NCBI GenBank assembly: GCA_026129525.1
Contig: JAHCHW010000004.1
Location: 1 to 64,000 of the forward strand
DNA from: Chitinophagales bacterium
Lineage (GTDB): Bacteria; Bacteroidota; Bacteroidia; Chitinophagales; LD1
Length of the DNA stretch: 64,000 nucleotides
Direction of reading: 5' to 3'
The translations under genes and the position numbers were made by a program. Positions within the stretch are counted from its first letter, which is position 1, and every line of letters begins with the position of its first letter. The notes beneath the pieces were generated by a model. That model made no database searches. It was not told the DNA's origin and was given only the letters and a program-made list of their open reading frames with translations. This document shows positions 45,239 to 51,911 of the stretch, in pieces.

Positions 45239-45258
45239 AAAGGATGCAATTATCCTTT
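45239..45258. promoter_or_regulatory. Inverted repeat AAAGGAT-N6-ATCCTTT, possible operator
   Basis: Seven-base arms (45239-45245 and 45252-45258) with spacer GCAATT. It begins 10 bp upstream of the TAAGTTTG box of the ric unit, in the intergenic region shared with the fasciclin gene. Position suits a dimeric regulator such as the Rrf2 protein encoded in that unit, but its motif is not known. Confidence 0.35.
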
Positions 45259-45275
45259 TTTAATGACATGCCGTG

Positions 45276-45313
45276 TATGACAAACAAAAGTTAACAGCCT
45301 GATGTTTGTCATA
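45276..45313. promoter_or_regulatory. Inverted TGTTTGTCATA pair between ric unit and fasciclin gene
   Basis: TATGACAAACA (45276-45286) and TGTTTGTCATA (45303-45313) are perfect 11-base inverted copies with 16 bases between. Each copy reads TGTTTGTCATA towards its own gene. The right copy completes CTGAT-GTTT-GTCAT, a degenerate FNR/CRP-like palindrome whose centre (45305.5) is 36.5 bp from the end of the TACATTTG box, so about -42, a class II position. Confidence 0.5.
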
Positions 45314-45334
45314 GCCGTCCCTTTTCCTCGCCCA

Positions 45335-45342
45335 TACATTTG
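45335..45342 (+). promoter_or_regulatory. Promoter -7 element TACATTTG of the fasciclin gene
   Basis: TACATTTG lies 37 bp before the ATG at 45380, and has the same sequence as the box of the nos operon. Confidence 0.55.
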
Positions 45343-45379
45343 TTTCGTAAAATCAACTAAACGAAAAACCACACACGTT

Positions 45380-45934
45380 ATGAAAAAGAAATTTTTAGGA
45401 ATGGCAGTAGTTGTTGGAATGGCATTACTGTCTGCATGTAATCAGAATACCGAACAAAGCGGCACTACTACTACCGATGCTTCCGCTCCGGTAGCGGGAC
45501 AGGCTTCGGTACAAGATGATCAATCGCAAAAAGATGTTGTGAAGGTGGCAGTCGGCTCGCCCGACCATACTACATTGGTAGCGGCTGTTAAGGCAGCTGA
45601 GTATGTAGATGTACTGGCAAATGCGGGACCGTTCACTGTATTTGCGCCCACCAATGCCGCTTTCGACAAATTACCGGCAGGAACTGTAGAAGGCTTACTG
45701 AAAGCCGATAAAAAGAAAGACCTCCGCAATATTTTGGAGTATCATGTTTTTGTGGGTGTTATTAAAACCGAAAACATGAAGGATGGTCAGGTGCTGAATC
45801 AGGCAAACCTTAAAAATGTAACCTTAGGTGTGAAAGACGGCAAATACACTGTTAACGGAGCAAACATTTTGGCATCGGTGCCTGCATCGAACGGCATAGT
45901 GCATGTGATAGATGCAGTGCTTTTGCCGCAGTAG
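45380..45934 (+). CDS. Fasciclin (FAS1) domain lipoprotein
   Basis: 184 residues from ATG 45380; a 26-residue in-frame upstream extension was rejected because the lipobox signal VVVGMALLSACNQ starts at this Met. The polar linker is followed by one FAS1 domain (about 50-184): LVAAVKAAEYVDVLANAGPFTVFAPTNAAF is represented by its characteristic GPFTVFAPTNAAFDKLP, then LLKADKKKDLRNILEYHV and ASNGIVHVIDAVLLP. FAS1 proteins mediate adhesion and in some denitrifiers accompany stress operons. Function here is unknown. Confidence 0.9.
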   Translation: MKKKFLGMAVVVGMALLSACNQNTEQSGTTTTDASAPVAGQASVQDDQSQKDVVKVAVGSPDHTTLVAAVKAAEYVDVLANAGPFTVFAPTNAAFDKLPAGTVEGLLKADKKKDLRNILEYHVFVGVIKTENMKDGQVLNQANLKNVTLGVKDGKYTVNGANILASVPASNGIVHVIDAVLLPQ

Positions 45935-45958
45935 CAGATTAGTTTGGTTTGTTAATGT

Positions 45959-45990
45959 AAAGCAGGGTAACATTAGTTGCCCTGCTTTTT
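45959..45990. terminator. Bidirectional terminator after the fasciclin gene
   Basis: AAAGCAGGGTAAC (45959-45971) and GTTGCCCTGCTTT (45976-45988) pair over 13 bp with one T-G wobble and loop ATTA, followed by TTTTTT. The TAA stop of the convergent kinase-like gene (45973-45975) lies in its loop, so the hairpin overlaps that gene. Confidence 0.8.
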
Positions 45991-47040
45991 TTCTATCTCT
46001 TCCTGAAGTATCCGTAAACTGTTTCGCACAATTTCGCCCATGCCGGTGCAATCTAAAAATGTAAGGTCGTTGTAATGGGCAGCTAATTCCTTTCGCAACT
46101 GAACTACTTTTTCTTTGGGGCTTATTACATCTCTGTCCATTACATCCATTAAATGGTTGAGTCGAAAATGCGATGAAATACTTCTTCGGGCAATAAGTGT
46201 GCGCTCTTCCTTTTGGTACTGGCGGATGGTTTCGGGCGAAAGCAACCGAAGCGATAATTCGACCAATGCTTTGTTCTCTTTAAAAAACTGGGGCAGGTAG
46301 AGTGTTTTCTTTCCTTCATAACTCTGCTGGTCGAAATCAATAGCCCGAATTCTAAATTGCACTTCCTCAAAATCGGGGGTTATGTCAAACACATAATTAT
46401 AGGAGCGCATATCGCCAAGTAAGCAAACAAAGCAACGCTCATTAAACTTTACAAATTCTTTAGCAATACGCACTTTGTTGAATTCAGAGTTTTCGAGATA
46501 AAAGAGAATAAACTGGTCTCCGGGTATCCCGGCAATATGTTCTTCCACAAGCGTGTGCTCATCAACAAAAAAGTTAATGCGGTTGGGTGAAAGAATATGT
46601 TCCAGTTCCAAGCCGTAAATACGCGAAGCATCGGCTTGCTTAATGTAGAAGTAATCGTAGTTATCGTTAAAGTCGTTCACGATTTTTATACGGAAAGGAT
46701 TGGAATTGCCAAAGGTGCAGTAGTCAATACGGTCAACATGCAAATGCTTGTGTACTGACGTGTCGCCTCCTGTTCGCAGAATGGAGTAGATACGTTTTAA
46801 GCCTTCGTGCAACTGAAAAATTTCGGAAGGGGGATACAGTGCAGACTCCCAAAGCGTGTCTTTCCCTTTTTTATCGCGAATGGAAATACTGCCCGTAAAT
46901 CTTTTCAAACTTGCGTAACTCACCGGTAACTCTATTTCCCGCCTGTTTTCGCGCAAATACGTCCGCAGTTCTTCGTTAACCGGGTAAATGGTTTTCTTTT
47001 TGGAAATGATTTGTTGGCGGTATTCGTTCTCGGATTTCAT
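45973..47040 (-). CDS. Kinase-like fold protein, unknown function
   Basis: 355 residues, no signal peptide. I see a possible kinase-like lobe order: a lysine in FYIKQADASR (Lys134), acid residues in GLELEHIL (145/147), a hinge EEHIAGIPGD (166-175), a catalytic-loop-like CLLGDMRSYNYVFD (Gly209-Asp210, Asn215), and a metal motif AIDFDQQS (Asp235-Phe-Asp237). This resembles LGDxxxxN and DFD of APH/HipA/CotH-type phosphotransferases. There is a variant (LGD instead of HxD), so activity is uncertain. It stands between a fasciclin gene and a LysM gene without operon partner. Confidence 0.5.
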   Translation of the reverse strand: MKSENEYRQQIISKKKTIYPVNEELRTYLRENRREIELPVSYASLKRFTGSISIRDKKGKDTLWESALYPPSEIFQLHEGLKRIYSILRTGGDTSVHKHLHVDRIDYCTFGNSNPFRIKIVNDFNDNYDYFYIKQADASRIYGLELEHILSPNRINFFVDEHTLVEEHIAGIPGDQFILFYLENSEFNKVRIAKEFVKFNERCFVCLLGDMRSYNYVFDITPDFEEVQFRIRAIDFDQQSYEGKKTLYLPQFFKENKALVELSLRLLSPETIRQYQKEERTLIARRSISSHFRLNHLMDVMDRDVISPKEKVVQLRKELAAHYNDLTFLDCTGMGEIVRNSLRILQEEIEKKQGN

Positions 47041-47134
47041 TTTGTTGTTTCAGCCTTCATGGAGTTACAATTTGCCTATACCACCTGTGCAAAAGACGTA
47101 GAATTTTTATATTGCGAAACTAATTGTTACGCAA

Positions 47135-47782
47135 ATGAAACCAATGATGAGGATTTTTACACTGCTGACTGTAGCATTATGCAGTTTTCTTTTTACCAAC
47201 GCACAAGAACGCTTACCCCAGTTTTTAAAACACAAAGTAAAACCGGGCGAAACCATTACTTCGATTGCGGAACTTTACAACGTAAACAAAACAGACTTGC
47301 TTTTGCTGAACGATTTTCCGGAAGAAGTAATGCTTACCACTAACCAGATTGTACTTATACGAATGCTTAACTGGGGCGAAGAAGCACCGCCACTGCCTGC
47401 CGATTACAAAGAAGGGAAACCAACATCGGCACAAAAGAAAACAGAGCCGGAGCCTGAAAAGAAACCTGCTCCAACCGAAGTAAAAAAAGAGCAGCCGGTT
47501 GAGGTGAAGAAAGAACAACCTACAGAGGTAAAAAAAGAACAACCTGTGGCTGTAACCGAAAAACCTGCACCTAAGCCAGCCCCTTCAACTGCTGCCCCAA
47601 CCGTGGGGCCTGATGGTACAGTTTACAAAGTAACAGAGAGCAACTATCATATTGTAGAGAAAGGACAAACCTTTTATCGCATTGCGCTGATTTACGGCTT
47701 AACGCTCGATGAACTTAAAGCACTCAACGGATTAACTTCAACCACTGTAGCAGTGGGGCAAAAGTTGCGGGTGAAGAAGTAA
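47135..47782 (+). CDS. Secreted LysM-domain protein
   Basis: 215 residues. Signal peptide about 1-24 (RIFTLLTVALCSFLFTNAQ). A first LysM (about 32-75, HKVKPGETITSIAELYNV, with an unusual end) and a second, better LysM at the C-terminus (about 170-214, YHIVEKGQTFYRIALIYGLT, VGQKLRVKK). Between them lies a Pro/Lys/Glu linker in which an eight-residue unit EVKKEQPx recurs three times. LysM modules bind peptidoglycan or chitin oligomers, so the protein is probably envelope-associated. No enzyme domain is present. It starts 94 bp after the divergent kinase-like gene. Confidence 0.87.
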   Translation: MKPMMRIFTLLTVALCSFLFTNAQERLPQFLKHKVKPGETITSIAELYNVNKTDLLLLNDFPEEVMLTTNQIVLIRMLNWGEEAPPLPADYKEGKPTSAQKKTEPEPEKKPAPTEVKKEQPVEVKKEQPTEVKKEQPVAVTEKPAPKPAPSTAAPTVGPDGTVYKVTESNYHIVEKGQTFYRIALIYGLTLDELKALNGLTSTTVAVGQKLRVKK

Positions 47783-47793
47783 CCAGATAAATA

Positions 47794-47825
47794 AAAAATG
47801 GCGCGGTGAAAATCGCACCATTTTT
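47794..47825. terminator. Terminator between the LysM and DUF1761 genes
   Basis: AAAAATGGCGCG (47794-47805) pairs with CGCACCATTTTT (47814-47825) with one wobble. A-tract on the left and T-tract on the right make it bidirectional for the two convergent genes. Confidence 0.75.
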
Positions 47826-47849
47826 CTGTAATTGTTTCAATCTCTATGG

Positions 47850-48350
47850 TTACGCAAACTGGCAAATAATAGCCCCCATTACGGCTAAACACAAAGTCCA
47901 GTAGCCGGCATTAATAAGAATATACTTCCAGTTCTTTAACTCGAACATAGCGTTGATGGCAAGCAGGGGCAACACAAAGGTGATTCCGGTGATAATACCA
48001 TGAACCATGCCGTGAGTCCACGAACGAAACTTATGTGCCGAAATATCAGCGGCTGCAGTAATGGCTTCTTTAAAACCTTCGGGGTCGGTAAAACCCATAG
48101 CAGGTTCTAAAAGCGCCCCGAATGCAAATTGGTGGATGGTCATGAAATGCAGTGCAACAGAAAGAAGGAAACTGAAAAAATAAGTAAGCGCAAAAACTAC
48201 AGGCATGTTCATCTTTTTACCGTCTTCGGCAGTTACTCCGGCTGCCTTCATCCAGGCATTGCCGAACAGCTTTTGATTATACCAGATAAAGCCGAGTATT
48301 AAAGGAATAAGCGCAGTACCTGCCGCTAAGGGTAAATTGAGTTTTGGCAT
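47850..48350 (-). CDS. DUF1761 membrane protein
   Basis: 166 residues with four predicted membrane helices, matching DUF1761: an N-terminal LPLAAGTALIPLILGFIWYN with KLFGNAWMKAAG, a central helical pair, and GYWTLCLAVMGAI near the end. Homologues occur widely in Bacteroidota as small integral membrane proteins with no known function. A TTTG-N21-TATCTTCG promoter lies upstream. It is 67 bp from the antiporter gene and on the same strand, but has its own promoter. Confidence 0.82.
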   Translation of the reverse strand: MPKLNLPLAAGTALIPLILGFIWYNQKLFGNAWMKAAGVTAEDGKKMNMPVVFALTYFFSFLLSVALHFMTIHQFAFGALLEPAMGFTDPEGFKEAITAAADISAHKFRSWTHGMVHGIITGITFVLPLLAINAMFELKNWKYILINAGYWTLCLAVMGAIICQFA

Positions 48351-48370
48351 ATTATGGGTTTTGGTTTAAC

Positions 48371-48403
48371 CGAAGATAGGTTGTTTTATTCATGCCCGGC
48401 AAA
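48371..48403 (-). promoter_or_regulatory. Promoter TTTG-N21-TATCTTCG of the DUF1761 gene
   Basis: On the minus strand TTTG (48403-48400) and TATCTTCG (48378-48371) are 21 bp apart, 20 bp before the ATG. Confidence 0.55.
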
Positions 48404-48416
48404 CGTTATCAACAGC

Positions 48417-49805
48417 TTAGTTCTTTTGAAAAGCTGCTTCAATCAGGTTAAGAGCGGGTCCGGTCATAAGGGTTGTAATTAGCGCCATGAGTACGAGTAT
48501 GGTGAAAATTTCGGTGGTAAGAATGCCGAGGTCGTAGCCGATGTTTAATACAATCAGCTCCATCAGTCCGCGGGTATTCATCAGTGCGCCAATAGTGAGG
48601 CTGTCTTTCCAGCTTTGCCCAACTAACCTGGCAGCAATAGCACTGCCTGCAAACTTTCCTGTTACGGCAATAACAATAACACCTGCACACAACACCCACA
48701 AATGGCTGTCATTTAAAATCCCTATTTGAGTTCTTAAACCTGTAAAGGCAAAAAATAATGGCAGCATCAATGTTACACTTACATCTTCTACTTTATCTAT
48801 AAAAACATTTCGCACAACCTTGGAGGCAGGCATGGCAACGCCAGCTATAAAAGCGCCAAAAAGTGCATGTATGCCAATAAGTTCAGCTACCAAGGCTGAT
48901 GTAACGAGTGTTACAAAAACTACTCCGCTGAACGTAATGTCTGCCCTGCCATCAATAAATCGTTTATCGCTTAACTTTTTAAGTAAAGGTTTAACAGCCA
49001 ACAGCATTACAAACACATAAATCAGGCTCCATGTAATAGTCATAAGCGCGGCATTTATACTTCCTGCTTTTGCAATGGCAATTACTAACGCTAAAAGGCA
49101 CCATGCCGATACATCGTCAATAGCCGCACAAATTATAGCTAAACCGCCCGAGGTGGTTCGGGTTAGTTTGCGCTCCTTAATAATGCGAGCCAAAACCGGA
49201 AAGGCGGTAATGCTCATAGCAATACCCATAAAAAGAGCGTAAGCACTAAAAGGAGTTCCTGTAGGCGCATAATGCGAAAACATAAACCACGCCAGCACTA
49301 CTCCCAAAAAATATGGAAACACAATACTAACATGGCTGATTACGACAGCAGCAGAAGCTTTGGACTTGAAAACATCTAAATCTACTTCCAGCCCAATAAT
49401 AAACATGAAAAGAATTAATCCGATTTGACTGAGCAGTTGCAAAGTGCCTAACGAACTTGACGGAAACAAGAGGTGCATGATTTCGGGCGACAGCCAGCCA
49501 AGCAGAGATGGGCCTAGAAAAATTCCTGCGGCAATTTCGCCAATAACTGCGGGCTGTCCCGCCTTTTTAAAGATGCCTCCCAGAAATTTAGCCGAGGTTA
49601 TTACAATTACAATTTGTAACAGCAGCATAGTAAGCGGATGCTGTAAGCGCTCTATAAAATTACTGCCGCCTGCAGTTTCGTTTTTAACGATTGCAGGAAT
49701 TGCTGATGGTTGCAACGTTTTGCCTGCAAGTAATAACCATGCTATGCCTGCAAGTAACGGTACAACCAATAAAACGTAAACAACAAATGATTTATACTTC
49801 TGCAT
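48417..49805 (-). CDS. CPA2-family cation:proton antiporter
   Basis: 462 residues, 13 or so membrane helices of the Kef/NapA type. Characteristic sequence GIFLGPSLLGWLSPE, IGLEVDLDVFKSKAS, ICAAIDDVSAWCLLALV (AIDD is the ion-binding Asp pair, a marker of NhaP/NapA-like exchangers) and IGALMNTRGLMELIVLN. No RCK/TrkA-N domain, so it is not a regulated Kef channel. It probably exchanges Na+ or K+ for H+. Substrate is undetermined. Not linked to the potassium genes at 58.7-62.5 kb. Confidence 0.88.
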   Translation of the reverse strand: MQKYKSFVVYVLLVVPLLAGIAWLLLAGKTLQPSAIPAIVKNETAGGSNFIERLQHPLTMLLLQIVIVITSAKFLGGIFKKAGQPAVIGEIAAGIFLGPSLLGWLSPEIMHLLFPSSSLGTLQLLSQIGLILFMFIIGLEVDLDVFKSKASAAVVISHVSIVFPYFLGVVLAWFMFSHYAPTGTPFSAYALFMGIAMSITAFPVLARIIKERKLTRTTSGGLAIICAAIDDVSAWCLLALVIAIAKAGSINAALMTITWSLIYVFVMLLAVKPLLKKLSDKRFIDGRADITFSGVVFVTLVTSALVAELIGIHALFGAFIAGVAMPASKVVRNVFIDKVEDVSVTLMLPLFFAFTGLRTQIGILNDSHLWVLCAGVIVIAVTGKFAGSAIAARLVGQSWKDSLTIGALMNTRGLMELIVLNIGYDLGILTTEIFTILVLMALITTLMTGPALNLIEAAFQKN

Positions 49806-49875
49806 GTTGCAATTGTAATGAAACAGGTATTTGGTTGAAAAAAAGTAACACTGATTTTAGGCAGGCTGGTGAACT

Positions 49876-51867
49876 TTAGTAATTCATTAGTTTCTCAATT
49901 TTTTCATGTAACCTGCTTTGCGCCAAAAAATTTTTCTCTAGCGGAATAGCAAACGGTACCGGAGTATCTAAAGAAGCGCAACGCATAACAGGTGCATCGA
50001 GATGTTCAAACAGATTTTCGGTAATCCATGCCGAAATTTCAGCGCCAATGCCTCCGGTTAATGTGTCTTCGTGCAGTATTAAAACTTTTCCGGTTTTCTT
50101 AACTGTTGCTGTTATGGCTTCATTGTCGAACGGAAGAAGAGTTCGTAAGTCAAGAATATCAGCCCCACCCCAACCCTCCCCGAAGGGAAGGGAGTTTGCT
50201 ACTTCCATTGCCCAATGTACACCCGCCCCGTAGGTAATAATCGAAATATCTTCTCCTTCGCTCACCAATTTTGCTTTTCCAATTTCGAGCGTGTAATAAT
50301 CTTCGGGCACTTCGCCTTCAATACCGCGGTAAAGGGCTTTGTGCTCGAAATACATTACCGGATTCGGGTCTTCAATGGCAGCGCACAACAATCCTTTTGC
50401 ATCATATGGTGTGGACGGATAAACAATTTTTAAACCCGGCACATGAAAAAACCATGCTTCGTTGCTTTGCGAATGGAATGGTCCTGCACCCACACCCGCA
50501 CCCGTAGGCATACGGATTACCACATCTGCATTTTGCCCCCAGCGCCAATATGATTTAGCCAGATTATTGACTATGGCATTAAAGCCCGTTGAAACAAAAT
50601 CGGCAAACTGCATTTCTACCACGCTTTTCATTCCTTTTACACTCATGCCCAGCGCAGCACTTAAAATTCCGCTTTCGCAAAGCGGAGTATTGCGAACGCG
50701 CTCCTTGCCAAACTGCTCCACAAATCCTTCCGTAATTTTAAACACACCCCCGTATTCCGCTACATCTTGCCCCATAATAATGAGGTTGTCAAATTTTTCC
50801 ATGGATTGTTTTAACCCTTCGGAAACAGCATCAACGAAACGTAAATGATTTCGGATTTCGGATTTCGGATTTCGGATTTGAACAACAAAAGGAGCATATA
50901 CTTCCGCTTCTTCCTTTTCTATGTTTGGAGTTATCTCCGGTTGCTTATCGGCTTTGTCGAACGCAGCACGAACTTCTTTGTCATATTCCTCTTTTAGCAT
51001 TTCTGGATAATCCGGAGAAATTATGCCTTCACTAATCAGCCAATTTTCGTAGTTGGTTACAGGGTCCTTTTTCTCCCATATTTCGAACAACTCTTTCGGC
51101 ACATATTTTACTCCGCTGGCTTCTTCGTGTCCGCGCATGCGAAAGGTCATACACTCCAGCAACACCGGATGCGGATGGGCAATCATTTCTTCGCGCAGTT
51201 GCTTTACGGTGTGGTACACTTCCAGAATATTGTTGCCGTCAATGGTTAACCCTTTTATGCCGTAACCAATGGCGCGGTCGGCTAATTGCTTGCAGCGGAA
51301 TTGTTCGTTTACGGGAGTAGAAAGTCCGTAGCCGTTATTTTCAATCAGAATAATAATGGGCAAATCCCACACGGCAGCAATGTTACAGGCTTCGTGAAAA
51401 TCGCCTTCGCTGGTTCCGCCATCGCCTGTAAAAGCAACGGTTATTTTTTTCTCCCTCTTAAGTTTTGATGCTAATGCAATGCCATCACCCACGCAAAGCT
51501 GTGGACCTAAATGCGAAATCATTCCTACAATGTGATGTTCGTTGGTACCGAAGTGGAAACTCCTTTCACGGCCCTGCGAAAAACCGTTTTGCTTTCCCTG
51601 AAACTGCTCGAAGAGTTGCTGTAAATTGCAGTTGCGCGTGGTAAATACGCCAAGATTGCGGTGCAGCGGACACACGTATTCATCTTCATCCAATGCAGCC
51701 GTTACGCCTACGGCAATAGCTTCCTGCCCAATGCCGCTAAACCATTTGCTTACCCTGCCCTGCCGCAACAATTTGAGCATGCGTTCCTCAATTACGCGGG
51801 GCTTGAGCAACAGTTGATAGAGGTTAACCAGTTCTTGGTTGGTTAAGTTTTTTCTTTCAAATTGCAT
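49876..51867 (-). CDS. 2-oxoacid dehydrogenase E1, fused alpha and beta subunits
   Basis: 663 residues from ATG 51867 (an upstream extension of the frame is ignored). The alpha part (about 1-325) binds thiamine diphosphate in GDGGTSEGDF...ENNGYG. The beta part (about 340-663) has GQDVAEYGGVFK, RMPTGAGVGAGPFHSQS and ILHEDTLTGGIGAEIS. The fused form is common in Bacteroidota and is used for branched-chain or pyruvate oxidation; the substrate is undecided. A seven-base array (QIRNPKSEIRNH) occupies the alpha-beta linker and a palindrome is translated as SLPFGEGWGGAD in the beta part. A TACCTTGCGC box lies 6 bp upstream of the ATG. Confidence 0.9.
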   Translation of the reverse strand: MQFERKNLTNQELVNLYQLLLKPRVIEERMLKLLRQGRVSKWFSGIGQEAIAVGVTAALDEDEYVCPLHRNLGVFTTRNCNLQQLFEQFQGKQNGFSQGRERSFHFGTNEHHIVGMISHLGPQLCVGDGIALASKLKREKKITVAFTGDGGTSEGDFHEACNIAAVWDLPIIILIENNGYGLSTPVNEQFRCKQLADRAIGYGIKGLTIDGNNILEVYHTVKQLREEMIAHPHPVLLECMTFRMRGHEEASGVKYVPKELFEIWEKKDPVTNYENWLISEGIISPDYPEMLKEEYDKEVRAAFDKADKQPEITPNIEKEEAEVYAPFVVQIRNPKSEIRNHLRFVDAVSEGLKQSMEKFDNLIIMGQDVAEYGGVFKITEGFVEQFGKERVRNTPLCESGILSAALGMSVKGMKSVVEMQFADFVSTGFNAIVNNLAKSYWRWGQNADVVIRMPTGAGVGAGPFHSQSNEAWFFHVPGLKIVYPSTPYDAKGLLCAAIEDPNPVMYFEHKALYRGIEGEVPEDYYTLEIGKAKLVSEGEDISIITYGAGVHWAMEVANSLPFGEGWGGADILDLRTLLPFDNEAITATVKKTGKVLILHEDTLTGGIGAEISAWITENLFEHLDAPVMRCASLDTPVPFAIPLEKNFLAQSRLHEKIEKLMNY
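50161..50194 (-). repeat. GC-rich palindromic repeat inside the E1-beta frame
   Basis: Coding strand reads CTCCCTTCCCTTCGGGGAGG and onward TTGGGGTGGGG, with a CCCTTCCC/GGGGAGGG hairpin and a purine-rich tail. This resembles a repeat frequent between Bacteroidota genes. It is translated in frame as LPFGEGWGGA, where related E1-beta proteins have a short acidic/hydrophobic turn before IDLRTLLP. Confidence 0.7.
50847..50880 (-). repeat. Seven-base tandem array in the E1 alpha-beta linker
   Basis: Almost five copies of ATTTCGG (plus strand), read on the coding strand as QIRNPKSEIRNH. Period is 7 bases, as in the E2 arrays and the array at 56134, but the unit is different. Confidence 0.85.
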
Positions 51868-51911
51868 GAGGCGCAAGGTAGCACTTAGCTTTACTAAAAA
51901 TAATATCTGCA

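Noticed and set aside
37056..45934. Clade I (TAT-exported) NosZ
   Set aside because: The signal peptide has no twin arginine; it is Sec or lipoprotein-like, and the operon order fits clade II.
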